Positions 33,331 to 43,400 of a stretch of 64,000 nucleotides of DNA are shown in pieces. A program made the position numbers and the translations under genes. Position 1 is the stretch's first letter; each line of letters starts with the position of its first letter. This DNA comes from Serratia sp. PL17. Its GTDB lineage: Bacteria; Pseudomonadota; Gammaproteobacteria; Enterobacterales; Enterobacteriaceae. The notes below the pieces were generated by a model. It had not been told where the DNA came from. It made no database searches and worked only from the letters and a program-made list of their open reading frames with translations. The stretch lies in contig NZ_JAFIBY010000012.1 of assembly GCF_017832355.1 (NCBI RefSeq), positions 1 to 64,000 of the forward strand. Direction: 5' to 3'.

Positions 33331-33636
33331 TTATAACCGAGTGCTGATATCTACTTTTGCTACTCCGGTTTGAGCAAGCACCTCCGCATTCACGCGATCT
33401 ACATTCTCACGCAGCCACTTCCCTGCCTCCATTTCCCCTCGAAATCTCTCGGGCGCACCAGGTATTTTTTTTCCTGGAGGTACACTGTATCGATCAGGTG
33501 AAATGGGGTCTACAGGGAAATATCCAACCTCAAAGTGTGGTGCTGCCGTTGCCCTCCATCCTCCAGTTGGGAAGTAGCCCGGTGTTACACGAGTAACGTA
33601 GAATAGGCCTGCGCTGCGTTTGAATTCTGTGCTCAT
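33331..33636 (-). CDS. Hypothetical phage-plasmid protein
   Basis: 101 residues (MSTEFKRSAGLFYVTRVTPG), Gly/Pro-rich with RFRGEMEAGKWLRENVDRVN near the end. No family recognised. The operator-like palindrome at 33654 is 18 bases upstream. Confidence 0.6.
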   Translation of the reverse strand: MSTEFKRSAGLFYVTRVTPGYFPTGGWRATAAPHFEVGYFPVDPISPDRYSVPPGKKIPGAPERFRGEMEAGKWLRENVDRVNAEVLAQTGVAKVDISTRL

Positions 33637-33653
33637 ATCAATCCTTTACCATG

Positions 33654-33678
33654 TAAAACTAATTAACTATTAGATTAA
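33654..33678. promoter_or_regulatory. Dispersed operator-like palindrome, copy 4
   Basis: TAAAACTAAT-TAACT-ATTAGATTAA, 23 of 25 bases equal to the perfect copy at 47261-47285. Between the 33636 gene and the par terminator. Confidence 0.7.
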
Positions 33679-33691
33679 CATTTTTACAGGC

Positions 33692-33718
33692 AAAAAAAAG
33701 GTACCAGAAGGCACCTTT
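33692..33718 (-). terminator. Rho-independent terminator of the parA operon
   Basis: Stem AAAGGTACC/GGCACCTTT (one mismatch) with AGAA loop; on the minus transcript it is followed by a run of eight U. Confidence 0.75.
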
Positions 33719-33754
33719 ATGAATTAGCAAGTATTATTTATGAAGTATGAGTTA

Positions 33755-34078
33755 TTACTTATTAAGTTCGGCCAGGTATTTCTCTACTGCTTCTCGCATA
33801 ATCGCACTGACACTTTTAGGGTTCTTCCCTGCTCGCTTATTGCTAAGTGCCAAATCTTCAATTTTGCGCTGTAGGGCCATTGGCAACGAAATAGCGGTGC
33901 GCGTCATCTGTTCAGCTGGTGCTGGGGCCACCGCTGGTGCCACTGACGCCTCTGGCTCAGCTTCGTGCTGCCCGTATGGTCGGTCTGACAGACGCTTAGC
34001 GAGGGCTTCAACCTCGGCTTCACTTGGTGCGGGGCGGCGATCTACCTGCACACGTTCGCTTGGTTTTTTAACAGCCAT
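33755..34078 (-). CDS. Small ribbon-helix-helix partner of ParA
   Basis: 107 residues. Disordered Pro/Ala/Glu-rich N-terminal half (basic at the start, MAVKKPSERVQVDRRPAPSE) and a C-terminal ribbon-helix-helix fold: RTAISLPMALQRKIEDLALS...KSVSAIMREAVEKYLAEL. Type Ib partition systems pair a small ParA with just such a protein, which binds the centromere. Overlaps parA (TAATG). Confidence 0.75.
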   Translation of the reverse strand: MAVKKPSERVQVDRRPAPSEAEVEALAKRLSDRPYGQHEAEPEASVAPAVAPAPAEQMTRTAISLPMALQRKIEDLALSNKRAGKNPKSVSAIMREAVEKYLAELNK

Positions 34079-34713
34079 TAGAATACCTCGTCAATCAAAG
34101 ACCAAATTTCGACTTTCGCTTTTTCATTGCCGGTTTCCAGCACCGATTTACCTTCAGCCATAACATCGCGATAAACCTTGCGGAAACAACTTTTTGAGTT
34201 CAATGGCTTGAGCTGGTCGAACTCTGCAACGTATTCCAGAAATTCGTTGCGCTCAGTCCCAGCTAAAATTACGTTCGTTGAGGCAATGCTTTGATAGCAA
34301 TACGCCTTCAGTTCCGGGTTTAAGTCACGAACTTGGATTAACTGCTCTTGCAACTCAAGCATTGTGTCCAGATCCAGCTGTGAACACTGATGCGGTGCAA
34401 TTAGCTGATGTGCCACGGTACATGCCGTGATCAGTTCCCGACTGTTACGCCCGGCCACATCCACTATGACGTGTTTGTATTTCTCGTCCAGGCTTCGCAG
34501 CGTTGCCGCGATGTTTCCTGTTTTCTGTATTAGGGTAATAAATGGCTGAAGGCCAGATGATTCACGCTCAGCATTCCAACGCGACGCCGAGAGCTGTATA
34601 TCAGCATCCACCAGCACAACCTCTTCACCACGTAATGCAAGCCCCACCGCTATGTTTACGGCCGTGGTAGTTTTCGAACATCCACCCTTGTTTGCGCCAA
34701 CGACAGTGATCAT
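34078..34713 (-). CDS. parA: ParA-type partition ATPase (type Ib)
   Basis: 211 residues. Deviant Walker A near the start (VVGANKGGCSKTTTAVNIAVG), VVLVDADIQLSASRW (A') and VIVDVAGRNS (Walker B region). The short size without an N-terminal helix-turn-helix fits type Ib. Forms an ATP-dependent gradient on nucleoid DNA that positions plasmid copies. Upstream (34730-34890) are repeated TATGA-rich palindromes that may be the centromere and operator. GAGGG precedes the ATG. Confidence 0.9.
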   Translation of the reverse strand: MITVVGANKGGCSKTTTAVNIAVGLALRGEEVVLVDADIQLSASRWNAERESSGLQPFITLIQKTGNIAATLRSLDEKYKHVIVDVAGRNSRELITACTVAHQLIAPHQCSQLDLDTMLELQEQLIQVRDLNPELKAYCYQSIASTNVILAGTERNEFLEYVAEFDQLKPLNSKSCFRKVYRDVMAEGKSVLETGNEKAKVEIWSLIDEVF

Positions 34714-34734
34714 GCGAACCCTCGATATAACTTA

Positions 34735-34890
34735 ATAATTTATACGTATGAGTTAACACTTATGAATTCATACGTATGAAATATGAACTGCGTGTCACTC
34801 TATAATTTGACTGATTATTATCCCAATAAATCAGAATGTAAAGTCATAATTTATATTTATAACTTATGAAGTATGATTTCATATTTAATA
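34735..34890. repeat. Centromere-like repeats upstream of parA
   Basis: AT-rich repeats: ATACGTATGA at 34742 and 34771, a TTCATACGTATGAA palindrome at 34768-34781, and CTTATGAAGTATGATTTCAT at 34863-34882. TTATGAAGTATGA recurs at 33738-33751 beyond parB, and TATGATTTCATA at 46745-46764 region. Position around a parA operon suggests binding sites for the ribbon-helix-helix partner. Confidence 0.5.
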
Positions 34891-34900
34891 ATTGAGCATT

Positions 34901-34921
34901 AAAAAGGGCGCATTGCGCCCT
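34901..34921 (-). terminator. Rho-independent terminator of the 37.4-34.9 kb leftward genes
   Basis: AGGGCGC-AAT-GCGCCCT on the minus transcript, followed by UUUUU. Confidence 0.8.
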
Positions 34922-34952
34922 TACCTTCAGTGGTTCCTTAGTTAGAACACGC

Positions 34953-35336
34953 TCAGTGCTCACTGACCGGACTTGGAATGCTTGCCAGCATTGCAGCGCG
35001 GCAGGCGTTCCAAACCTCGGCGGCGATATCTCGCTCACTCTCGGTCATTTTGTAGGTAGAAACATAACCGGATAACGCCTCTACATTTTCCGCTGTCGCC
35101 TCATCCGGAACTGCTGGCGCTGGCGACTCTCGGCGTATCGAGGCCTTAAGCTGGAGGTCTTTATCTTCCAGCGCCTGCTCAGACCCAGTTAGCATTGAGT
35201 CGAGAGTCTCTAGCGCTTCCAGCAGAGCCAGTACGACGGCGGGGGTAGCAGCAGCGATGAATATCGCATCTTGTCCCGGAGTTGCGGCAAGTGCGGCAAT
35301 TGCGGCCGCTTTCAGCTCTTCCAGTTGCTTATTCAT
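34953..35336 (-). CDS. Ea22/ead-like hypothetical protein
   Basis: 127 residues. MNKQLEELKAAAIAALAATP...FIAAATPAVVLALLEALETL resembles the opening of phage ead/Ea22-type proteins; the C-terminal half (ERDIAAEVWNACRAAMLAS) resembles other ead-associated modules. Function unknown; coupled to the 28-residue upstream frame by a TAATG overlap. Confidence 0.6.
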   Translation of the reverse strand: MNKQLEELKAAAIAALAATPGQDAIFIAAATPAVVLALLEALETLDSMLTGSEQALEDKDLQLKASIRRESPAPAVPDEATAENVEALSGYVSTYKMTESERDIAAEVWNACRAAMLASIPSPVSEH

Positions 35337-35422
35337 TATGCACGCTCCTTCATGATTTCAGCCTTCTGCTCGGCGGTGAGGATGCCAACCGTTGCCGGGG
35401 CATCAAATATGAAAGCGCCCAT
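35336..35422 (-). CDS. 28-residue peptide with start codon in a hairpin
   Basis: MGAFIFDAPATVGILTAEQK followed by AEIMKERA. The start ATG lies in the loop of a perfect GCGCCC-GTAT-GGGCGC hairpin on the transcript; its stop overlaps the next start (TAATG). May be a leader that couples translation to the 35336 gene. No homologue recognised. Confidence 0.4.
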   Translation of the reverse strand: MGAFIFDAPATVGILTAEQKAEIMKERA

Positions 35423-35437
35423 ACGGGCGCTAAATGG

Positions 35438-35638
35438 TTAGAGTGGGCTGTGTTCGGAAGGGTCGATAACGCCTTCAGCCTCGATGATTTCCCCGGCCAA
35501 CCGCGCCAAGCGAAACCGCTCTTGCTCGCTAAATTCTGGGTGTTCTTTCAGAATTTTTTGATACTGAGCAAACTGCTTCGCACCTGTTAATTTTTTAGCG
35601 ATCTGCGAAGCCAATTTACGAAATTTTCCGTATTCCAT
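35438..35638 (-). CDS. Hypothetical protein, helical
   Basis: 66 residues (MEYGKFRKLASQIAKKLTGA), basic N-terminal and acidic C-terminal helices. GGAGGTACC precedes the start. No family recognised. Part of the leftward run 37.4-34.9 kb. Confidence 0.6.
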   Translation of the reverse strand: MEYGKFRKLASQIAKKLTGAKQFAQYQKILKEHPEFSEQERFRLARLAGEIIEAEGVIDPSEHSPL

Positions 35639-35649
35639 TGGTACCTCCT

Positions 35650-35997
35650 TTACCAGTCAAACAGTGGCAGGCCGTCGACCGTTGCTGCACCAACATCAAA
35701 ATTGATAGCATCGAACCCTGCTTCCATGAGCACAGTGATTGTGGCTATGGTCGGCTCGCTAATCCCACAGTGAGTAAGCACCTCAGCCCAATCTTCATCT
35801 TCGCGCGGGAGAACGATCCAGCCTGAGCCAGTGCAAACCAGCCAATTTAGACCCTCTTCATCCTGTTCATCCCAGCTCAAAGTCGGGAGCACCTCAGAAT
35901 CACACTCTGGAACGTGGGCGGTACTGATCACAGCCATCTTGACGCTTGGAACCTTGGCCGCCAGCTTGGCTAACTCTGTCATATTGAATTTGCTCAT
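35650..35997 (-). CDS. DUF5983-like protein
   Basis: 115 residues from ATG 35997 (MSKFNMTELAKLAAKVPSV). Carries AVISTAHVPECDSEVLPTL, TGSGWIVLPRED and the ending FDAINFDVGAATVDGLPLFD-W, which matches the pattern I recall for DUF5983, a small phage/plasmid family of unknown role. The frame is open upstream to 36111 but would overlap the next gene. Confidence 0.6.
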   Translation of the reverse strand: MSKFNMTELAKLAAKVPSVKMAVISTAHVPECDSEVLPTLSWDEQDEEGLNWLVCTGSGWIVLPREDEDWAEVLTHCGISEPTIATITVLMEAGFDAINFDVGAATVDGLPLFDW

Positions 35998-36037
35998 GAT
36001 ATTTCTCGAAATGTTCTGCCCGGAGGCATGAAAGGAG

Positions 36038-36232
36038 TTATTTTTTGAGTAGCAGAAGCATTTCTTCCGCAGCGACGGCGGTGAGTAACTCCTCGTACTG
36101 TTCCTGTGCATCAGTCAGTGCCGCACTGTCATCAACATCGCCCTTGGCGTATTGCGCTTTAGCGTCAACCAGCGTTTTTGCCGCATTCACAATGCGTGCT
36201 CGAGTATTTTCTACGGTTCGCACTTTGTTCAT
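36038..36232 (-). CDS. Small helical hypothetical protein
   Basis: 64 residues from ATG 36232 (MNKVRTVENTRARIVNAAKT). Almost entirely helical and probably coiled coil (DAQEQYEELLTAVAAEEMLL). No family recognised. Confidence 0.55.
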   Translation of the reverse strand: MNKVRTVENTRARIVNAAKTLVDAKAQYAKGDVDDSAALTDAQEQYEELLTAVAAEEMLLLLKK

Positions 36233-36252
36233 TGTTGAAACCTCTGTTGAAA

Positions 36253-36270
36253 GCCCCGGCAAGCCGGGGC
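36253..36270 (-). terminator. Hairpin between small genes
   Basis: GCCCCGGC-AA-GCCGGGGC, perfect eight-base stem, downstream of the 36278-36457 gene; on the minus transcript it is followed by UUUC only, so a partial terminator or attenuator. Confidence 0.5.
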
Positions 36271-36277
36271 GTCGTGG

Positions 36278-36457
36278 TTAACGGGTGGCAAACACGTAGA
36301 CGGCATTAAGCACGGTCATCACACCGATGGTACCGAGCGCCATACCAAGAAACTGAAGCAGTTTTGGAACAGAAGAGGTGGAAGGTTTTGCCGCTGAGCG
36401 ACTTGCAGGGCGGGCGTTGACAAAATCCACCAGCGTAGACACTTGATTCTTAGCCAT
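36278..36457 (-). CDS. 59-residue membrane-anchored protein
   Basis: MAKNQVSTLVDFVNARPASR then a Ser/Pro-rich linker and one transmembrane helix near the C-terminus (LLQFLGMALGTIGVMTVLNA). Tail-anchored topology. No known family. Confidence 0.6.
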   Translation of the reverse strand: MAKNQVSTLVDFVNARPASRSAAKPSTSSVPKLLQFLGMALGTIGVMTVLNAVYVFATR

Positions 36458-36520
36458 GATATATTCTCGTCGTTAGGTAAAACGGGGTTGGAAATTTCGT
36501 CGATTGACAACCCCTCATTG

Positions 36521-36545
36521 AAACCCGCTTCGGCGGGTTTTTTTG
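36521..36545 (+). terminator. Rho-independent terminator-like hairpin
   Basis: AAACCCGC-TTCG-GCGGGTTT followed by TTTT on the plus strand. No rightward gene ends here, so it may block read-through from the right-facing strand or act as a spacer. Confidence 0.5.
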
Positions 36546-36583
36546 TGCCTGTTTTCCGGCACACGACAACTATACATTTATTG

Positions 36584-36599
36584 ATTAGTTTAACGCAAC
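36584..36599. promoter_or_regulatory. Operator half-site, inverted
   Basis: ATTAGTTTAACGCAAC, the inverted TTGCGTWAAACTAAT half-word seen at 23845, 31954 and 48475; upstream of the 36457 gene. Confidence 0.4.
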
Positions 36600-36667
36600 A
36601 TAAAATCATGTTTTTGCAATCACTGATAACTTAAACTTTTTGTTATTCATGAATATAATCATAAAAA

Positions 36668-36687
36668 AAGAGAGCCTAAGCTCTCTT
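36668..36687 (-). terminator. Rho-independent terminator
   Basis: AAGAGAGC-TTAG-GCTCTCTT on the minus transcript followed by a U run; the stop codon of the 36676 gene lies in the loop. Confidence 0.8.
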
Positions 36688-36948
36688 GTTATTCCCTTTA
36701 TGGGTGACTTCTATCTGCCTGATGTTATCCGGCAACGAACGGTTCCATCCCTCCCGCGAGTAATGCCTCACACCTTTGGCTGGTTCGCCAGTGCTCAAAT
36801 CCGAGACAGTGCCCCAACATTCAGGATCAGCCTTGCTTGTAAGCCGCATCATGCGGCTCATCTGCCGGTGATCGATTGTCAGCTCGTATCCCATGCTTTC
36901 AGCCATAGATACCAGCTCTAGCCATGTATACCAGCGCCTTTCTCTCAC
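36676..36948 (-). CDS. Hypothetical phage protein
   Basis: 90 residues (MRERRWYTWLELVSMAESMG), basic, with DHRQMSRMMRLTSKADPECW. No family recognised. Overlaps the upstream gene (ATGA) and ends in its terminator. Confidence 0.6.
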   Translation of the reverse strand: MRERRWYTWLELVSMAESMGYELTIDHRQMSRMMRLTSKADPECWGTVSDLSTGEPAKGVRHYSREGWNRSLPDNIRQIEVTHKGNNKRA

Positions 36949-37397
36949 GCTAAAACCCCTCTCAAAGCGATCAGCTTTTCCATCTGATCATCGTCGCAAT
37001 AATAAATATATGGCTCGGTATCATCAGCATCAGCATGCACGGCCAGTTCATGCTGTGGTGCATACATTAAACCGAATTCGATGCGTTCCGCGCTATATAG
37101 GTGAGCAGCAACAAGGGAGAGTGCTGGCCGAGAAAGACCATAGATAGCTCTAACATCCTGGGCCACCTGATCCCCGAACAAGTCCGAGCCAAAACCATCA
37201 ATCAATAAAGTTTTTACCGTAGGCCACCACGGCCCAAAGGTACGATATTGGGCCGGATTGGCCTTCAGGCACGACGAAAGGCCAGTAAGGTATGCTGAGG
37301 TGTACTCAAGCTCGCTACGGCCATTGAGGGCTTGCTCATGCAGTATTTCTTCGATGTGGCTTTCTGATGGCTGCATAGTGTCGATCAATGTTGTCAT
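36945..37397 (-). CDS. Hypothetical phage protein, acidic
   Basis: 150 residues (MTTLIDTMQPSESHIEEILH). Helical middle with TFGPWWPTVKTLLIDGFGSD and an acidic C-terminus (HADADDTEPYIYYCDDDQME). No family recognised. Lies between darB and the small-gene operon. Confidence 0.6.
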   Translation of the reverse strand: MTTLIDTMQPSESHIEEILHEQALNGRSELEYTSAYLTGLSSCLKANPAQYRTFGPWWPTVKTLLIDGFGSDLFGDQVAQDVRAIYGLSRPALSLVAAHLYSAERIEFGLMYAPQHELAVHADADDTEPYIYYCDDDQMEKLIALRGVLA

Positions 37398-37411
37398 TTT
37401 CGATTTGATAT

Positions 37412-37427
37412 GCCCCCTCTCGGGGGC
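37412..37427 (-). terminator. Hairpin downstream of darB
   Basis: GCCCCC-TCTC-GGGGGC, perfect six-base stem, 12 bases after the darB stop on the minus strand; no strong U run. Confidence 0.4.
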
Positions 37428-37438
37428 TTCTCCAGTAG

Positions 37439-40400
37439 TTAGCGATATTCAGCGATCACTGCCATAACGTCTTTCAAATCATGCGTGGCAGGGATAATCC
37501 ACCAGCTACCCATAAACTCCATCCCAGAGCGTTTCCCATTCAGGTACTTAGCTCCAAATTCAGACTTGAGTTTATCCTTAGCCTGGTACAAAGCGCCACC
37601 TATCCCATCGCTATCCTGCAAACCATACGCACCATCAGCGGGGAAATCATAACGGTTAGTACCTTTCCCGCCGGTTAATGGCTGGGTATTTTTTCGGACA
37701 GTAATGCTATCCATGCTGGTGGTCGCTTCGGATACTGTCTCATCGGCTTTCACACGCTGTGTCTTCTCAGCTTCTACGCGGTCGGCCTCTGCCTTAGCCT
37801 CTTCTTCGGTTATCAGGCCTGCACGCAATTTTAGTCCCGCCAGGAACGCAGTATTGTCGCTGTTAGCTGCGCTGAAGGCTGAGTCAATCCTTTTGGTCGT
37901 TTCACCGATCATCGAGCTGTCATAAAAAGCGGATTCGGTGATGCTCTCCTTGTCGATCAGCCCCATGATGACCGCGTGCGCATAGAACTCATCCAGATTA
38001 TACGCATCGTAGTTAATGACCCCGAAAGACGATGATTTATACATGGGCGATAACAATAGAGCCGTAGCCCTAAATTCTTTGGCCTTCTCGTAAACCACAC
38101 TCACAGGTAGCGCCAGATTATCGCCATATCGCAACCAGGCTGCGTGCGCGATACGCTTCGCTTGCTGGACAACATTTTCATGATGCTCGGCGGTTTTCTG
38201 CCTGGTGGCAGCAGAAAGCACAGGCTGGAAGTCCTCGGTGTTTCGGTACTCGCTAGGGATATAGCTTGCTTTGAACGGAGGGATTACATTGCTTATGTAC
38301 TGCGTGGCATCGTATTTCCCGGTAAGCAGGTATTCGCTGTACTGCGACACTTGACTACCGTCAAATTTCCGATTTTTGAGGTCGGTTTTCTCAATCGAAC
38401 GTGCAACATACGCAGCAACAATCTCATCAATAGCCGCTGGACTTGCGATCTCCCCGTATTTATTAACCTCGCTACGCCACTCTCGGCCAAATAGGCCAAT
38501 AAGAAATGGTTCAATCCCTCTCACATTCCGATCAGAGCGGCACCACTTTGCCATCGCAGTTTTAAGCGTATCGTCCTGAGTATCCGGGTACACCACGTTC
38601 GCCGCATTTTGGGTTAGCCATTCCATGCCTTCACTAGTGATGAGCGGATTAGGGGAATAGGAGCGTGTTATCCGCAAATCATAAGCATCCAGTTCACCTG
38701 CATCATTGCGATATACCACCCTCGTATCGCTCAGAATCAGCCAGCCATTCCCCAGGTATCGCTCAAACTCGCCCTTAGTCATCTGTTCTTCTACAGAATG
38801 CGTATAGCGCCCTGGTGCGGCCCAAGCTCGAAGAGTGGCCTCGGATTCCGGCACATCGCTGTCTTCTCCCAAGTCGGCCAGGACAACTGTCTTACCGCTC
38901 TCCAAAGAACCTCCTTTGTTATCCTCAAAGAAAATAACATCGGCGAGGCCTGAGCCAATGTCTATATCGATCGACCGAAGTCGCACATAGCTCCCGCTAC
39001 CCGGTTTCAATCGATAGATACCGCCACGCTTGATCATCCGCCCTGATGCTGTCTGAACGTAGCGATCACCATGTGTCAGAATATCGGTATCAATGTTCAG
39101 TAACCCTGCCTTGATTGCGCGTTCAATTTCAGGTGAGAGTTGCTTAATTCGGTCGGCCGCTTTCTGCATTCGTAAAGTAATTCGTTCAAGTCGTGTAACT
39201 TCACGCGTTTCCTTCTGTAATGATTTTTGTATGGCACTTACCCAATCTCGCGCATGTCGTTCCACGCCGGAATACTGCGAACTCATCCCCTTTTGCACAT
39301 CATCACGCGCTGCCGCAAGTTTACGCTCGGCCTCTGCCTGACGCGAACGAGCACCGGCTAGTTGCGAGGCAATCGTAGTTGCGCTCTCTTTCTCGGCATG
39401 ACTCATCTTGAGGTACTCCGCCAGATTAGCCTCAGCTCGCTGACGGGCTTTCTCTCTTGCAACGGCTTCGGCCTTCGAGCGGGCCTCAGCGACCATGCGA
39501 GCGTGATCTTCCGGGTTAGCAGCAAGCAACAGCCGCATTTCTTCCTGGTTATTGGCGTCCGCGTTTGCCATTCGCGCCTTATCCGAGGTGAGAATTTCGG
39601 TAATCCAGTCCTTTTTACGTTTCAGCGTATTGAGCCGGAATTCGTCAAACGAACCCTTACCACAGTAGTAATGGACTCGAACGGAACTGGCTTTTGAACC
39701 CACACGCGCACCACGACCGTTGCGCTGGTCGATGCTGGCAGGCGTCCACGGCAGAGTAAGATGGTGAACATCACTGGTGCCACGGTGAAGGTTGATCCCT
39801 ACTTCGGCCTTTTTATTACAGATCAGGAACGGCGTGCGGCCTTCGTTGTAGTTCGCTGCGATTTGCTCCAACCCGCCAAGGGATACTTCCGTTTTTTTGG
39901 CGATATACTCGTCATACTCCTCTTTGGCCTGGTAGTAGTTCGCTAATTCTTCCTGACTAGCGTCTTCTTTCGGTTCTTTTGGTTCTGCGACAGCTTTGGG
40001 TGACCTCCCTGTTTTCCCCGCCTCAGCGACGGTTGTCGCGTTGAGAATGCCGATCATCGACAGGTCAATTCCGAGAGCATCAGCAATAATCCGCGCCAAT
40101 TTGCCATGCTGCGTTTTTTCATCGGTAAATATGATCTGCTTGCCGGTTTTTACCCCTTCTTTCAGATTCTCGACCAGCGCACTGTATTTCGGCGGTACCG
40201 GATGCGATACATCGGATACCTGTAAGCCCGCTTTGCCCAAACGTTTCAACACCTCGCTTTCTGCTGCCTCCGACACAACAAGCTGAACGAAATCGCTGGT
40301 GGTTGTAACTTCCGGGGCAACCTTGATCCGTACAGACTTACCGCTATCGTCGTCCTCATCGAGCTTACGACCGACATATTCCGGTAGCAGATCCACGAGC

Positions 40401-43400
40401 GCAGCCACGGCACTAGCTTTCCCTACAGGAAAGCGGAACGTCATTTGACGGTAGTAAAGGTCTGGGTCTATGCACACGCGATCCATATCGCGGATGATGG
40501 AGAAAATAGAATCACCTTCTTCTCCTTCATCTGGCTTTTCACCTTTAGAAAGCGCATCGGCCCGCTGGCGTAACTCTTCGTAAATCTCGGCTTGCTTAGC
40601 GGTCATCGGCACCGGAACATTCCGTTCGTCCAGCTCGGGGATTTTTACCGTATCTGATACATCTTTGGCCGTTTTAAGCGTTGTCCAACGGTGGAAAATA
40701 CCACGCAGGCCGTCCAGGTTTTTAAAGCCCACCAGCCCCTGCTTACGTTCAATTTCGCCGGAAATCTTCTGAACAGTGACCTCTTCGGTTAAACCAAACG
40801 TTTTCACGAAGTCATCCGGCGTGAGAATGCCCATACGCTGCCATTCTTCACTGCTAACGACATGGGATAGCATATTGAAGGCGTCGATCGGTGAGTTAAC
40901 CAGCGGAGTTGCCGTCAGGAATACCGGGCCTCGACCACTATTCTTGCTGGTGGTAAAAGCCGTTTTCAACGCCATATCTCGTGCGGTTTTCGCCACGGCA
41001 CCGGTGGGTAGGTAGGCCAACTGTGCAGCCTCACGGCCAGCAGCATAGCTGTTGCGATAGTTATGCCCTTCATCAACTATGATGCTGTCAAAGTGCATAT
41101 CTTCAAAGTACGGAAAGTCCTCTTTTTTGTCCGTACCGGTATCACTGGCACGAGCCAGTATTTTGTTGCGCTTCGCAGCATCGCGGTGCTTTCCACCGAT
41201 CAGATCAACACGCCCCATTTGCGCTTCGGCAAACAGAACATCTCGAGCGTGCTCGTCTACGGTATCCTGGCGGAGTGGAATGGCAGCAAACTGCTCTTTG
41301 GTCAAAAGTACCGAGCGATAATTGGACATGGGGATCATGTTCATCCGCTCTTTTATTGTTTCTGGCGAGGCGAGTTTTACTGCGTTGCGGTAAACCTGTA
41401 GGCCGGTTTTGCTATTAATTACCGGTTCGCCGTTGTCATCAAGCACCGGTACCTGCTTGATAAAACCATCTTCCCCGCGTATCTCATCCAGGCCAACGAA
41501 CAACATGTTATCGAGTGCAGGTTTACTGTAGAACTCCTGCGCTTCGTGATACCAGTTTTCAAGTACAGCTTTTGGCACAACAAAAGCGGTTCGCTTACTG
41601 CGGCCGTTCTCAAAGTTGTACGCTTCCAGGGCTAATCCCACGGTGGATTTACCCAGGCCCGTACCAAACGCAGTGATCCCTCGACCATCCTCGGATAACC
41701 GGCGCACTTCCGAGTTTTGATATCGGAACGGGATACGATCACCTGATATACCGCTCAGGTTTAGCGATTCCTCGCTATGGCTGTACGGGATAAAGGCATT
41801 GAATGAATCATTGTATTGCTGCACCAGTGCTGACAGTGAATCGTGGCGGCGTATCCACTGATTAAAGTCGTCTTCCAACCCTCGGATCTGCCCCAGATAT
41901 AGATCTGCATTAACGCCACGAGGTTTCACACCGTTAAGGTAGTTCTCAAACTGGTCAAGAAAACCATCGCTGTTGCGTACTCGCTTATAAACCCATTCTT
42001 CCTTACCCGTTTCCTTGTTTTTGGTGCGCACGGATTTATACCGGTAACCGGTAAATATACCGTCGCCGCCGTGGTAGCCATCCTCAGATACCAGGTCGCC
42101 ATTTTCTATCTGCACATTTTTGACGTATTTAACATCGCTGTACCCGCGTTCCTGTAAAAACTCCTGGATCACGCTTCGGTCAAACCAGCGGCTGTTGAGC
42201 GAGAAATCTATATCATCAGCATTCGTCCATTTCCGACGCGCCTTTATCTCGGCCAGCTGGCGATGATAGTTGTCCTTGATCGCTCCATCTGGCGTGCCAT
42301 CCAGGGCACCTAATAACTGGCTATTCAACAGACCAATATCACCGCTGGTGGCCCTATCCATCGGCATAAGCGTGCCGTCAGGTTGGACGGCGATCCCGTC
42401 TTTAGTTGCCAACAGGTTTAATAGCGCCGTGTCACTCGCCGGTAGGTCGCCAGTGAATGCTTCTCGGAAGGAGTTTAGCTCGACCGGATCAAGATCAATC
42501 TGGTTAAACAAGTGGCGCAACACCTGCTCATGATCCGTGGCGTCGTAGGTTTTCAGATTGCCCTTGTCCAAATCACCACGCAGCAGCGCGGATAATTCTC
42601 CCTCTTTCGTGACGCTGGCCTTGAAGGTAAGCCAGCCTGCGGCACCGTCGCCGGCGACTTTAGCAGAACGTCCCTGGTGCGGATTTCCGTGGGCAGTGAC
42701 CTCTTCGCCTACCAGGCGTTGCACATCGGCCAACTCACGATCAAGCGCCTCAGACTGCCAACCAGTAGCCATTTTTTCTTGCAACGTCTTAATCCGGGCG
42801 CCAATCAGCGATCCCCGCAACACCCGTTCCCGCAAGGCTGGTTTTTGCCGCATGGAAAAGGAAATGGCGAAGTGAAACTCCTTTGGGATCGCGTCTGGGA
42901 AGTTTTGCCAAACAGCCTCCAGCTGCGACGGCGTAAGTGATAACAACCCTTCAGCGTTATTGAGGCGCGTCACCAAGTCGCTGTAGCTCTTTCCGCCATA
43001 CTTGCTCATGTCGATAGTGTCGTAGTTGGCCGAATCATCCACCAGCCACCGGCCACCTACAAACTCATACCAAACACCGGAAAAGAGTCGTTTTTCGCCT
43101 TCGTTTGCAGTAGCCGATTGTGGCTCATCCAGTGAAAGCAGCTCCCAATTAATGCGGCTGTCGAATTTCTTCGCCAGCGCGATTTTTATGGCCGCGCCGT
43201 CAACCATCCCATTAGCCTTAACAACCAGGCGAGAGAACTTATCCTTGCCGACCTTAGACATTTCGCCGTGAATGTAACGCCGGCCATCAAGATCAAACCA
43301 TTTCCCTTTAATGAACGTATCCCAAAGAACGTTAGCTTCACGCAGCACGTTCTCTTTTTCCTGCATTATGCGTTCGGTCATTTCCTGCGAATGCTTTCGT

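Noticed and set aside
36319..36609. Leftward 96-codon frame
   Set aside because: Out of frame with the 59-residue membrane-anchored gene at 36278-36457, which has a better start and a coherent membrane segment, and it runs through a terminator hairpin.
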